Origin: Romboutsia faecis | GTDB taxonomy: Bacteria > Bacillota > Clostridia > Peptostreptococcales > Peptostreptococcaceae | Assembly (NCBI RefSeq): GCF_014323405.1 | Contig: NZ_JACRWE010000004.1 | Location: forward strand, 62,001 to 126,000 | Direction: 5' to 3' | Length of the DNA stretch: 64,000 nucleotides | Part shown: positions 17,260 to 26,251 of the stretch, in pieces | Layout: each line of letters opens with the position of its first letter | Numbering within the stretch: the first letter of the stretch is position 1 | Notes under the pieces: model-generated | What the model was told of the DNA's origin: nothing | What the model saw: the letters and a program-made list of their open reading frames with translations, nothing else | The model's database searches: none | Made by a program: the position numbers and the translations under genes

Positions 17260-19218
17260 TTAAACTGTTTTCTGTACAGATTGTTCTTTTATTTGTGTAT
17301 CTTCCATTGAGTTACAATTAGAACTTGAAGGACAAGATGAACAACTAGAACAAGAACTACAACCACTAGATTTTTTTCTTAACATTTTATATAGTATAAA
17401 TATAGCTAATAATACTATCACTGCACCTATTAATAATTCTACTAAAGATCCACTTGAAACAGATATAACTTCATTTCCTATGATACTTACTATAAAAGCA
17501 GCAACCCAAGCTAATGCAAACTGATATATTAGAGATATAAGCATCATTTTATTTCCATATTCTTTTCTCATAGTTGCAAGAGCTGCTATACAAGGTGTAT
17601 AAAGAGCAGAGAATATTAAGAATGAGTAAGCACTAACTCCTGTGAATATTGTAGGTAAAACTATTTTTAAGTCACCGAAAAGTACTATCAGTGTATTAAC
17701 AACTATTTCTTTAGCCCCTAAACCTGTAAGTATAGAAACAGAGATTCTCCAGTCTTTAAATCCTAAAGGTGCAAATATAGGAGCTATTATTTTACCTATT
17801 GAAGCTAAGAAACTATCGTTTATATTTTCAGTAAATCCAGAGAAGTTAAATGATGAAAGTGCCCATATAACAACAGACATAGCAAACATTACAGTAACAA
17901 CTCTTATCAAAAATCCTTTTGATTTATTCCAAGTATTTTTCAGTAATCCATTTATAGTAGGAAGTTTGTATTCAGGCAACTCTAATATAAATGGTTCAAC
18001 TTGTGTCTTATAAACTGTTTTATTTAAAACTAAAGCAACTAATATAGCTACCAATATACCTATTAAGTATAAAGACGTTGTAACTAAAGCCTCATTATCA
18101 GGGAAAAATATAGATACAAATAAGGCATATATTGGAAGTTTTGCACCACAAGTCATAAGAGGTGCTATTAAAGCTGTTATTTTTCTATCTTTTTCGCTTT
18201 CTAATGTTCTAGTTGCCATTATAGCAGGAGAAGAACATCCAAGACCCATTACCATTGGTATAAAGGCCTTACCTGATAAGCCAACTTTACTCATTACTTT
18301 ATCCATTAAGAATGCTGTTCTAGACATATATCCGCTATCCTCAAATATAGATATCCCTAAGAATAAAGTAAATATAAGAGGGAAGAATGGTAATGTTCCA
18401 CTTATTCCTCCTAAAATACCATCTATTATAAGAGATCTAAACCATTCACTTGAGTTAGCCAATAAAGTATCCATAGGAGCCATTACATAAGTTTCTATAA
18501 GTCCTCCTAGTCCTTCTTGAAGAGGTCCACCTACCCAATCAAATGTAAATTTGAATAAAAGGAATAATAAACCTAAAAACACAGGATAAGCGAGTATTGG
18601 ATTTAATACTATATCATCTATTCTATCACTTATACTTTTCTTTTGTTCTGAAGTTGATTTACTACATCTAGAAAGTATAGTTTCTAGCTTTTTATAAGTT
18701 TCAACTTCACCACCAAAGTTATTATTATAAGCAGTTTCTTTTCCTACTGTATTCTTTATTGTGCTTTCTATAGCATCAAGATTATTTTTCTTTTTTGCAA
18801 CTGTAGGAATTATAGTTACATTAAGTTCTTTGCTAAGTTTTTCTGTGTCTATATCTATACCCCTGGATTTTGCTACGTCCATCATATTTAATAAAACTAT
18901 TATAGGTTTATTAAATTGCATAAGTTGAGTAGTTAAATATAAGTTTCTACTTAAGTTAGCTGCATCTACTACATTAACTATTATATCTACATCATCATTT
19001 TCTAAATATGATTTGGCCACTTTTTCTTCATTAGAAAAAGTATCCATTGCATATATACCAGGTAAATCAACTACTTTTATGTCTTTACCTAAAAATCCCT
19101 CTTTCTTTTCGATAGTAACTCCAGGCCAGTTTCCAACATATTGATTCGAACCTGTAAGTGAGTTGAATATAGTGGTTTTACCAACATTTGGATTACCGAG
19201 TAATGCTACATTAATCAT
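17260..19218 (-). CDS. feoB: Ferrous iron transporter FeoB with Cys/Ser-rich tail
   Basis: A 652-residue Fe(II) uptake protein. The N-terminal G domain has G1 GNPNVGKTT (8-16), G3 DLPGIY and G4 LNMMD. The polytopic core has two Gate domains, with LPFFPLIFTLFLG and the conserved MGLGCSSPAIMATR segment. The tail carries a repeated Cys pattern, GCSSCSSCSSCPSSSNC, after the last helix. Such tails occur in some anaerobe FeoB and may replace FeoC or bind metal; that part is inference. It lies 15 bases downstream of feoA in one operon. Confidence 0.96.
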   Translation of the reverse strand: MINVALLGNPNVGKTTIFNSLTGSNQYVGNWPGVTIEKKEGFLGKDIKVVDLPGIYAMDTFSNEEKVAKSYLENDDVDIIVNVVDAANLSRNLYLTTQLMQFNKPIIVLLNMMDVAKSRGIDIDTEKLSKELNVTIIPTVAKKKNNLDAIESTIKNTVGKETAYNNNFGGEVETYKKLETILSRCSKSTSEQKKSISDRIDDIVLNPILAYPVFLGLLFLLFKFTFDWVGGPLQEGLGGLIETYVMAPMDTLLANSSEWFRSLIIDGILGGISGTLPFFPLIFTLFLGISIFEDSGYMSRTAFLMDKVMSKVGLSGKAFIPMVMGLGCSSPAIMATRTLESEKDRKITALIAPLMTCGAKLPIYALFVSIFFPDNEALVTTSLYLIGILVAILVALVLNKTVYKTQVEPFILELPEYKLPTINGLLKNTWNKSKGFLIRVVTVMFAMSVVIWALSSFNFSGFTENINDSFLASIGKIIAPIFAPLGFKDWRISVSILTGLGAKEIVVNTLIVLFGDLKIVLPTIFTGVSAYSFLIFSALYTPCIAALATMRKEYGNKMMLISLIYQFALAWVAAFIVSIIGNEVISVSSGSLVELLIGAVIVLLAIFILYKMLRKKSSGCSSCSSCSSCPSSSNCNSMEDTQIKEQSVQKTV

Positions 19219-19233
19219 AAATGATCACCTCTT

Positions 19234-19452
19234 CTATTTTAGTGAAATATTTTTTGCATCAGATTTTCTAAGTGCAAAATCAAATCCTCTAAACCTTATT
19301 ATTATTGGGTCGCCAAATGGTGCAACCTTTTTTACTTCTATTTCTGTATTATCTATACAACCTAAAGCAAGTAGTCTTTTAACTAACTTGTCGTTACCGT
19401 TAATTTTATCAATTAGGCCTTTTTGACCAATTTTTAAATCGTAAACAGTCAT
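19234..19452 (-). CDS. feoA: FeoA small SH3-fold protein
   Basis: A 72-residue cytoplasmic FeoA. Residues KIGQKGLIDKING and FGDPIIIRFRGFDFALRK form the SH3-like barrel that contacts FeoB. First gene of feoAB; AGGAGG ribosome site (minus strand, 19461-19466). Regulated from the Fur-box promoter just upstream. Confidence 0.93.
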   Translation of the reverse strand: MTVYDLKIGQKGLIDKINGNDKLVKRLLALGCIDNTEIEVKKVAPFGDPIIIRFRGFDFALRKSDAKNISLK

Positions 19453-19466
19453 TATTTATACCTCCT

Positions 19467-19518
19467 AATGAAATTCATTATCATTAAAATTGTACCAGTT
19501 GAGGCTTGAAAAGTCAAG
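19467..19518 (-). promoter_or_regulatory. feoAB promoter with Fur box
   Basis: On the minus strand TTGACT (19512-19517) and TACAAT (19489-19494) are separated by 17 bases. Immediately downstream, AATGATAATGAATTTCATT (19467-19485) matches most of the 19-base Fur consensus GATAATGATAATCATTATC. Iron repression by Fur is inferred. Confidence 0.8.
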
Positions 19519-19534
19519 AAATGTGGATAACGCA

Positions 19535-19560
19535 TATATATAATTAAAATTATATATATA
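19535..19560. repeat. AT palindrome between feoA and Gx transporter promoters
   Basis: TATATATAATT followed closely by its complement AATTATATATATA. It lies in the divergent intergenic region; it could extrude as a cruciform or mark an operator. No known motif. Confidence 0.5.
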
Positions 19561-19661
19561 AATTATTTTTTTGTTAATTAAAAGAGTTTTTTAGTGTTTT
19601 TTGAATTATAATTAAAGTATAACTTAAAAAGAAAAGAAAATAATATTTGGGGATGAAAGAT

Positions 19662-20168
19662 ATGAAAACAAAAAGACTTACATTTTTAAGTCTAATGATA
19701 GGATATAGTTTAATATTATATATAGTAGAAACATATATTCCAAATCCATTGATAATATTATTCCCAGGAGCTAAGTTAGGATTAACTAATATTATAACTT
19801 TAATTTCTTTAATATTATTAGGGATAAAAGATACATTTATAATAGTTACAATTAGAGTTATACTATCATCTATATTTTCAGGACCATTATCTTATTTATT
19901 ATTTAGCATAGGGGGTGCTTACTTAAGTTTATTATTGATGTATATTATTTCTAAGATTGATGGTTTTTCATTAATAGGAGTAAGTATAATAGGTGCGGTT
20001 GGTCATAATATAGGACAGTTAATAGTAGCTAGTATAATAGTTGAAAATACCTTGGCAATAGGATACCTTCCGTTTATGCTAACAGCATCTTTAGTTACAG
20101 GACTTTTTGTAGGAATAGTAGCAAAATATTGTATACCATTAACTGGTAAATTATGTAAAACGCATTGA
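19662..20168 (+). CDS. Gx transporter family protein (HepS component I-like)
   Basis: A 168-residue membrane protein with five to six helices. The conserved FPGAKLGLTNIITL and GVSIIGAVGHNIGQL segments are characteristic of the Gx family, annotated in Firmicutes as heptaprenyl diphosphate synthase component I. It resembles ECF-type substrate-binding S components. ATG at 19662 is 9 bases after GGGG; earlier starts at 19647 and 19653 crowd that site. Transported substrate unknown. Often paired with a NusG_II gene, which is not here. Confidence 0.85.
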   Translation: MKTKRLTFLSLMIGYSLILYIVETYIPNPLIILFPGAKLGLTNIITLISLILLGIKDTFIIVTIRVILSSIFSGPLSYLLFSIGGAYLSLLLMYIISKIDGFSLIGVSIIGAVGHNIGQLIVASIIVENTLAIGYLPFMLTASLVTGLFVGIVAKYCIPLTGKLCKTH

Positions 20169-20231
20169 CAGAGAATATCAGGATTTGATAGAATGTACAT
20201 AAAAATATAAATTAAAATAGTGGTGATTAAT

Positions 20232-20393
20232 ATGGCTAATAGCGAATTGGAAACACTAAAAACTGAAATAGAAGAATTAAGGCAAGAAATAAATACTTAT
20301 ATACAATATCCAGAAATATTTAAAGAAGAATTAATTGAAGCAAGTCAAAAAATAGATGTTTTAATTAACAAATATATATTTTTGAGTAAATAG
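20232..20393 (+). CDS. Spo0E-like aspartyl phosphatase peptide, 53 aa
   Basis: A 53-residue protein of two helices. The first is acidic (LETLKTEIEELRQEIN); the second carries the Spo0E signature SQKIDVLINKY. Spo0E-family peptides dephosphorylate Spo0A~P and hold back sporulation. GGTG serves as ribosome site and a compact terminator follows directly. It supports a spore-forming host. Confidence 0.85.
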   Translation: MANSELETLKTEIEELRQEINTYIQYPEIFKEELIEASQKIDVLINKYIFLSK

Positions 20394-20394
20394 T

Positions 20395-20416
20395 CCCACG
20401 AAAGTGGGTTTTTTTA
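20395..20416 (+). terminator. Compact terminator after the Spo0E-like gene
   Basis: CCCAC GAAA GTGGG followed by seven T: a GNRA-capped hairpin ending 15 bases after the stop. Confidence 0.92.
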
Positions 20417-20524
20417 TATCTAAAATTATAAGTATTATTGTTAACATGTTAAGTATAATTAAAAATAAATAGCAAATATTAAATAATTAAGATAGAATTT
20501 TATTTAACATGAAGGATGATGAAT

Positions 20525-21367
20525 ATGTTTGTTACTAAGATTATAAATACTATTATTTTAGTTATAATTTCATACACACTACTTAAGCTTATACACTTCC
20601 TTTTGCGTCGATTGTTTGAATTTACAAGATTTGATGTAAGGTATGAAAATACCTTATATAGTGTTTTATCATCTGTATCTTATTATATAGTGTTTGTTAT
20701 ATGTATTATTCTAATTTTAAGAGAGTTTGGGATTGTAGATGCTACCAAGTTTGGATCATTAGTAACAGGAGCCAGTATAGTTGGACTAATAGCAGGTTTT
20801 GCATCTCAAAGCATTTTGAAAGATATATTTAATGGTTTTTTTATATTATTTGAAAAACAAATTCAAGTAGGCGATTTTGTTATCATTAATGAAGAGTTTA
20901 GAGGAACTGTAGAAGAAATTGGGATAAGGAGTACTAGCATAAGGGATTGGGATTTAAGAAGAATAACATTACCTAATGGAAATATAACTAGCATAAAAAA
21001 TTATAGCAAAAATAAAATGAGAGCAGTTATCCATGTTAAAGTATCATACGAAGAAGATCCAATGAAGGTAATATCAGCATTAGAGGAAGTATGCCAAATA
21101 ATGAATGATAAGTATAAAGAATACCTATATGATTCTAATGAGATGTCTAGGTCATTTAAGGTATATGGGATAACAGATATAGACAAAAGTTCAATAGGAG
21201 TTCAGTATACTATAACTGGAATAGTAAAATCTTATAAATATTTTTCTGCACTTAAAGAAGCTAAACTTCAAATTTTATTAGTATTTAAGAAAAATAATAT
21301 TAAAATAGCTTATCCTAAACATATAAATATTATAAGTTATGAAAATCAAGATAAAGATATAGATTAA
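20525..21367 (+). CDS. Small-conductance mechanosensitive channel, MscS family
   Basis: A 280-residue protein. Two N-terminal helices precede a pore helix, TGASIVGLIAGFASQSILKD, and the beta domain follows (VGDFVIINEEFRGTVEEIGIRSTSIR). It opens on membrane tension to release osmolytes. ATG at 20525 is chosen because AAGG lies 9 bases before; ATGs at 20516 and 20519 abut that ribosome site. Forty bases upstream of the MgtC-like gene, probably co-transcribed. Confidence 0.92.
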   Translation: MFVTKIINTIILVIISYTLLKLIHFLLRRLFEFTRFDVRYENTLYSVLSSVSYYIVFVICIILILREFGIVDATKFGSLVTGASIVGLIAGFASQSILKDIFNGFFILFEKQIQVGDFVIINEEFRGTVEEIGIRSTSIRDWDLRRITLPNGNITSIKNYSKNKMRAVIHVKVSYEEDPMKVISALEEVCQIMNDKYKEYLYDSNEMSRSFKVYGITDIDKSSIGVQYTITGIVKSYKYFSALKEAKLQILLVFKKNNIKIAYPKHINIISYENQDKDID

Positions 21368-21407
21368 TTATAATACACAGATCTATTAAAGATCGGGGGA
21401 GATTATT

Positions 21408-22061
21408 ATAGGATTTAGTGAAATTATAATAAAATTATTGTTAGCATTATTTATTGGTGGATTAACAGGATTAGAAAGAGAAAAATCACACCAATTTGCA
21501 GGTTTTAGAACACATATATTAGTATCTGTAGGTTCTTGTATTACATCTATAACAGCGCTAAGTTTATTTAATCAATACCATGATTACGCTAATATAGACC
21601 CGGCAAGATTACCAGCACAGGTACTATCGGGAATAGGCTTTTTAGGTGCAGGTGCTATTTTAAAAACATCTAATGGGATCAAGGGATTAACAACAGCAGC
21701 AGGAATATGGGCGACTGCATGTATTGGAATAACAATAGGATATGGTCAGTACATATTAGGTGTATCTGCGTGGATTTTTGTCATGTCTACATTATACATT
21801 TTAAAAAGAATTGATAAAATTTTTTTTAAAAATAGAGAAACTATACTTAGTATAACTATAAATAATATTGAAGCATTACCAGAAGTTTATAATAAACTAG
21901 CAAAGTCTCAAATTATTATAAAAAATATGGATATGGAATCAGGCGGCAATAATATATGGAATATAAGATTTTTCGTAATATATGATAGAAGATTAATGTT
22001 AAGTGAATTTAGTAGTGAATTAAAGAAGATTAATTATGTAATGTTTATAGATTTTTTATAA
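21408..22061 (+). CDS. MgtC/SapB-family membrane protein, apparent ATA start
   Basis: A 217-residue protein when read from ATA at 21408. It has about five helices with the MgtC signature LLLALFIGGLTGLERE and HILVSVGSC, and a C-terminal ACT-like domain. MgtC proteins help survival in low magnesium or in host cells. The GFSEIIIKLLLALF opening is what the family shows at its start, and GGGGGAG (21395-21401) sits 6 bases before the ATA. The first conventional start (TTG 21438) would cut into the first helix and has no ribosome site. Confidence 0.88.
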   Translation: MGFSEIIIKLLLALFIGGLTGLEREKSHQFAGFRTHILVSVGSCITSITALSLFNQYHDYANIDPARLPAQVLSGIGFLGAGAILKTSNGIKGLTTAAGIWATACIGITIGYGQYILGVSAWIFVMSTLYILKRIDKIFFKNRETILSITINNIEALPEVYNKLAKSQIIIKNMDMESGGNNIWNIRFFVIYDRRLMLSEFSSELKKINYVMFIDFL

Positions 22062-22088
22062 TAAAAATTATTTAAAGGAGAGATAAAT

Positions 22089-23873
22089 ATGGTTAAAGAT
22101 AGAAATTCTATAGAATCTATATACAAATGGAATATAGATGAAATGTACAGTGGTAAGGAAGCTTTAGAAAAGGATATTAAAAGGGTAGAGGGTTTAATAA
22201 GACAAGTAAAAGAGTATAGAGGTAAGTTAGTTACCAATAAAGATTATTTATATCAAGCACTTAAAACATCTGAAGATGCATCAAGAATAGTACAAAACTT
22301 ATATGTATATACTCACATGAAACAACATGAAGATACAAGAATAAATGAAAACCAAGCAATGGCAACTAAAATAGAAATGATTTCAACAGAGTTATCAATG
22401 GCAACATCATATATGGTACCAGAGATAATATCAATAGATGAAGAAAAGTTAAATGAATATTTAAATTCGAAGGAATTAAGTTTCTATAAAAAATATATTG
22501 AGGATATTTTAAGAGAAAAGCCACATACATTAAGTGAAAAAGAAGAGGAAATATTAGCAGCAGCATCAGATATATCAGGCGTAGCTGAAAATGTATATGA
22601 CATGTTATCTTTTGCAGATTTAGAATTTCCTGAGATAGAAGATGAGGATGGAAATAAAGTTAAGTTAACTCATTCTAATTTTTCTGTATTCTTAAAGAGT
22701 AAAAGTAAAAAAGTAAGAAAATCTGCTTTTGAATCTTTATATTCTGTATATGATAAATATAAAAATACATTTGCATCAACTCTTTATGGTGGAATAAAAT
22801 CAGAAATATTTTATTCTAAAATGAGAAAGCATAAATCTGCATTAGAAGGATCATTATTTAATGATGATGTAAGTGTGGATGTTTATAATAATCTTATATT
22901 AGCAATTGATGAAAACTTGGATTCGCTTAATAAATACGTAGAACTTAAGAAAAAGTTTCTTGGATTAGACACAATCCATATGTATGACTTATATGTACCG
23001 TTAACAGAAAAATTTGATATTAAGATTCCTTATGAAAAGGCTCAAGATATAATACTAAATGCTTTAAAGCCATTAGGAGAAGAATATTTAGATATAATAA
23101 GGAAAGCATTTAAAGAAGGTTGGATAGATGTTTATGAAAATGAAGGGAAACAAGGTGGAGCGTATTCTTGGGGTAGCTATGATTCACATCCTTATATCCT
23201 TATGAACTATCATGATGATTTAAATTCATTATTTACGTTAATACATGAATTAGGTCACTCAGTTCATAGTTATTATTCTAGAACTAGCCAAGAGTATTTA
23301 TACTCAAGTTATAAAATATTCGTAGCAGAGGTAGCATCTACTTTAAATGAATTATTATTAATAAATTATTTATTGGAGAATTCACAATCAAAAGAAGAAA
23401 CAATTTATTTATTAAATTATTATTTAGAACAATTTAGAACTACTGTGTATAGACAAACGATGTTTGCGGAGTTTGAAAAACTTACGCATGAAAGAGTAGA
23501 AAATAAAGAGCCATTAACAGCAAAAGAGTTTACAGATATATATTATAATTTAAACGAAAAATACTATGGAAAATCTTGTGATGTAGATAAACAGATTGGA
23601 TTAGAGTGGGCTAGGATACCACATTTCTATTCAAACTTCTATGTATATAAGTATGCGACAGGATTCTCTGCTGCAAGTGCATTAAGTCAACAGATATTAA
23701 CTGAAGGAGAGACTGCAGTCCAAAGATATATAGAATTTTTAAAAAGTGGAGGTTCAGACTATCCGCTTAATCAATTAAGAGCTGCCGGTGTAGATATGGA
23801 AAAGAAAGAATCCGTAGATCAAGCATTAAGTGTATTTAGTGGATTAGTTGATAAACTAGAAGAAGAATTATAA
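22089..23873 (+). CDS. pepF: Oligoendopeptidase F
   Basis: A 594-residue cytoplasmic zinc metallopeptidase of family M3B. The zinc site HELGH is at 389-393, with a downstream Glu ligand in the VAEVASTLNE segment. The N-terminal M3 helical domain begins near IYKWNIDEMY. It trims peptides of about 7-17 residues. GGAGAG ribosome site; 27 bases after the MgtC gene. Full length. Confidence 0.95.
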   Translation: MVKDRNSIESIYKWNIDEMYSGKEALEKDIKRVEGLIRQVKEYRGKLVTNKDYLYQALKTSEDASRIVQNLYVYTHMKQHEDTRINENQAMATKIEMISTELSMATSYMVPEIISIDEEKLNEYLNSKELSFYKKYIEDILREKPHTLSEKEEEILAAASDISGVAENVYDMLSFADLEFPEIEDEDGNKVKLTHSNFSVFLKSKSKKVRKSAFESLYSVYDKYKNTFASTLYGGIKSEIFYSKMRKHKSALEGSLFNDDVSVDVYNNLILAIDENLDSLNKYVELKKKFLGLDTIHMYDLYVPLTEKFDIKIPYEKAQDIILNALKPLGEEYLDIIRKAFKEGWIDVYENEGKQGGAYSWGSYDSHPYILMNYHDDLNSLFTLIHELGHSVHSYYSRTSQEYLYSSYKIFVAEVASTLNELLLINYLLENSQSKEETIYLLNYYLEQFRTTVYRQTMFAEFEKLTHERVENKEPLTAKEFTDIYYNLNEKYYGKSCDVDKQIGLEWARIPHFYSNFYVYKYATGFSAASALSQQILTEGETAVQRYIEFLKSGGSDYPLNQLRAAGVDMEKKESVDQALSVFSGLVDKLEEEL

Positions 23874-23880
23874 AGATATA

Positions 23881-23916
23881 GGGCTGTATCAATATTGATA
23901 TATGCCCTGTTTTATA
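23881..23916 (+). terminator. Palindromic terminator after pepF
   Basis: GGGC, then TATCAATATTGATA, then GCCC, followed by TGTTTTATATTTTAT. Its GGGCTGTATCAA start resembles the ends of the fold-back element at 10755. Confidence 0.7.
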
Positions 23917-23945
23917 TTTTATACATAAAGAAAGGGATAAATTTT

Positions 23946-24485
23946 ATGAGTGAACTATTTGATTTGTTTAAAACCTTTTGTAGAATAGGTGGATTAACCT
24001 TTGGAGGAGGTTATGCTATGCTACCTATGTTGGAAAAAGAAGTAGTAGAAAATAGAAAGTGGGCTACAAGTGAGGAGTTATTAGACTATTATGCTGTTGG
24101 ACAAACAACACCAGGAATCATAGCAGTAAATACGGCTACATTTATAGGATATAAAGTTAAGGGGATTATGGGTGCATTATTTGCAACTATGGGAGTTGTG
24201 TTTCCTTCTCTTGTAATAATTATGATTATAGCAACATCCTTACAAAGCTTTTCTAAATATGAAGTTGTACAAAATGCATTTTCTGGAATTAGAGTAGTGG
24301 TAGCAGTACTTATACTTAATGCGATTATGAAACTATGGAAAAATTCTGTTATTGATAAAGCAGGGATAGTTATTTTTGCCTTAACATTCATATGTGGAGC
24401 ATTATTAAAAATTTCATCCATTTATATGGTTATTTCAGCAGCTATATTAGGACTAATAATTAAGTATAGGAGAAATAAAGACTAA
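23946..24485 (+). CDS. Chromate transporter half (CHR, first of pair)
   Basis: A 179-residue single-domain CHR protein with about five helices. The signature FGGGYAMLPMLEKEVV and the later GQTTPGIIAVNTATFIGY are typical. Single-domain CHR proteins work as pairs with opposite topology to export chromate or a related oxyanion. ATG at 23946 follows AAAGGG; an upstream GTG at 23895 falls in the pepF terminator. Overlaps the next gene by one base (TAATG). Confidence 0.9.
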   Translation: MSELFDLFKTFCRIGGLTFGGGYAMLPMLEKEVVENRKWATSEELLDYYAVGQTTPGIIAVNTATFIGYKVKGIMGALFATMGVVFPSLVIIMIIATSLQSFSKYEVVQNAFSGIRVVVAVLILNAIMKLWKNSVIDKAGIVIFALTFICGALLKISSIYMVISAAILGLIIKYRRNKD

Positions 24486-25048
24486 TGATTTATTTACAAT
24501 TATTTTATGAATTTTTTAAAACAGGATTATTTGCAATAGGAGGAGGATTAGCAACATTACCTTTCTTATATGATATTGCAAGGAACTATCCTTGGTTTAG
24601 TGAATCGACACTTGCAGATATGCTAGCTATATCTCAATCAACACCAGGTCCTATAGGCATAAATATGGCAACCTATGCAGGTTTTGATGCAGGAGGAATA
24701 ATAGGATCGCTTGTGGCAACTACAGCATTAGTAATGCCTTCTTTTATAATAATTATTATAATTGCTCATTTCTTAAATAAGTTTAGAGAAAGTAAGCAAG
24801 TTGAAGCTGTATTTTATGGTTTAAGACCTGCAGTTACAGGACTTATAGCGGTGGCATGGTTTGAAGTAATAAATATATCTATTTTAACCTTAAGTAAATT
24901 TATAGATACGAAGAATATAGTTAATATGTTTGACTATAAAGCGTTGATTTTATTTATAATAGTATTCTTTATGTCTAGAAATTCGAAAAAACACCCTGTT
25001 GTATTCTTATTAATAGGTGCAATTGTGGGAATTTTATTTAAATTATAG
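24485..25048 (+). CDS. Chromate transporter half (CHR, second of pair)
   Basis: A 187-residue CHR half translated from an ATG overlapping the stop of its partner. Signature FAIGGGLATLPFLYDIA and SQSTPGPIGINMATYAGF. Translational coupling fits a heteromeric transporter. The true substrate in an anaerobe may be sulfate-like rather than chromate. Confidence 0.9.
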   Translation: MIYLQLFYEFFKTGLFAIGGGLATLPFLYDIARNYPWFSESTLADMLAISQSTPGPIGINMATYAGFDAGGIIGSLVATTALVMPSFIIIIIIAHFLNKFRESKQVEAVFYGLRPAVTGLIAVAWFEVINISILTLSKFIDTKNIVNMFDYKALILFIIVFFMSRNSKKHPVVFLLIGAIVGILFKL

Positions 25049-25052
25049 TATA

Positions 25053-25111
25053 TTTACATAGTCTTAACAATATTTACTTCTATTTAACTAATTTATAATA
25101 TTTAGTTAACA
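25053..25111 (+). promoter_or_regulatory. pstS promoter with PHO-box repeats
   Basis: TTTACA (25053), TTAACA (25064), TTACTT (25074) and TTAACT (25084) are spaced 10-11 bases apart and lead into TATAAT at 25094-25099. Another TTAACA lies at 25106. This arrangement is that of an activated PhoP promoter, with the boxes in place of a -35. Confidence 0.7.
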
Positions 25112-25180
25112 AAAGATTTGTATTATTGAAGTGTAAAGAAAAGCCAATAATACAAATTATAATATATCGGGGGTAATGAA

Positions 25181-26017
25181 ATGTTTAAGAAAAGAGTATT
25201 AACATTATTATCAAGTACAATATTAGTTGCAGGACTAGCTGTAGGATGTGGATCTAATTCAGAAGTTGATGCTAACAGTGCTAAAGAAACAAAAGTAACA
25301 ATATCAGGATCTACTTCAGTAGGGTCACCAATGGAAAAATTAGCAGAAGCCTTTGAAGGTAAGAACTCAGGCATTAAAGTTGAAGTCCAACAATTAGGTT
25401 CTTCAGCAGGAATAAAAAATGCTATAGAAGGTGTATCTGAAATAGGAATGTCTTCAAGAGATTTAAAAGATGAGGAAAAAAGTTCAGGATTAAAAGAAAC
25501 TATAATAGCAACTGATGGTATAGCTGTTATAACTAATAAAGCAAATAAGGTTACCGATTTAACTTTAGACCAAGTAAAAGATATATATACAGGAAAGATA
25601 ACTAACTGGAAAGAAGTTGGTGGTGAGGATGCTCCAATAGTAGTTGTTTCAAGAGAAGACGGTTCAGGAACTAGAGATGGATTCCAAGAAAAGGTAGGAT
25701 TTGAATCAGAAGAGTTAATCAAAGATGCTCAAATAAGTGATGGTTCAGGAAATATAAAATCTACTGTTGAAGGAAATGCAAATGCGATAGGTTACATATC
25801 ATTTGGATATGTTGATGAAGCTGTAAATGCTGTAAAAGTTGATGGAGTAGAAATAAACCATGAAACTGTTGCAAATAATGAATATGTAATAGCAAGACCA
25901 TTTATATTAGTAAATAAAGATGGTATCTCTGATAATGCACAAGCTTTAATTGACTTCATATTAAGCGATGAAGGACAAAGTATATTAGAAGAAAAAGGGT
26001 TCATAAGAGTAAAATAA
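25181..26017 (+). CDS. pstS: Phosphate-binding lipoprotein PstS
   Basis: A 278-residue ABC phosphate-binding protein. The lipoprotein signal ends LAVGC with lipidated Cys about residue 23. The phosphate site is visible as ISGSTSVGSPM, SSAGIKNAIEG and SREDGSGTRDGF. The mature protein sits on the outer face of the membrane and feeds PstCA. A strong terminator separates it from pstC, so it can be made in excess over the permease. Confidence 0.96.
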   Translation: MFKKRVLTLLSSTILVAGLAVGCGSNSEVDANSAKETKVTISGSTSVGSPMEKLAEAFEGKNSGIKVEVQQLGSSAGIKNAIEGVSEIGMSSRDLKDEEKSSGLKETIIATDGIAVITNKANKVTDLTLDQVKDIYTGKITNWKEVGGEDAPIVVVSREDGSGTRDGFQEKVGFESEELIKDAQISDGSGNIKSTVEGNANAIGYISFGYVDEAVNAVKVDGVEINHETVANNEYVIARPFILVNKDGISDNAQALIDFILSDEGQSILEEKGFIRVK

Positions 26018-26035
26018 TATAGATTTCCACTAAAT

Positions 26036-26086
26036 TAAAAAAGAGCTATTTTAAGAAATGCTGATTCTTAAAATAGCTCTTTTTTA
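26036..26086 (+). terminator. Strong terminator between pstS and pstC
   Basis: Perfect 17-base stem AAGAGCTATTTTAAGAA with its complement, 7-base loop, then TTTTTTAT. It should let only some transcripts proceed to pstC. Confidence 0.9.
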
Positions 26087-26122
26087 TGTAATGTAAAATA
26101 CGCGTTAAAACTATGTAATATT

Positions 26123-26149
26123 TTTACCTTTAATTAACCTGGATATAAT
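26123..26149 (+). promoter_or_regulatory. Second PHO-box promoter upstream of pstC
   Basis: TTTACC (26123) and TTAACC (26134) are 11 bases apart and are followed by TATAAT at 26144. A separate weak phosphate promoter for pstCAB is likely after the pstS terminator. Confidence 0.5.
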
Positions 26150-26251
26150 TTGGATTTAACTTTTCTACTATATTATTAAATTAAAGAAAAGCATTTTGAA
26201 TATAAACATAAGAAATTTATTTTAAATAGTGAAAAAGTGGGAGGTTGTTTT

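Noticed and set aside
25123..25722. 199-codon open frame opposite pstS
   Set aside because: Antisense shadow; it runs through the pstS ribosome site region and lacks its own.
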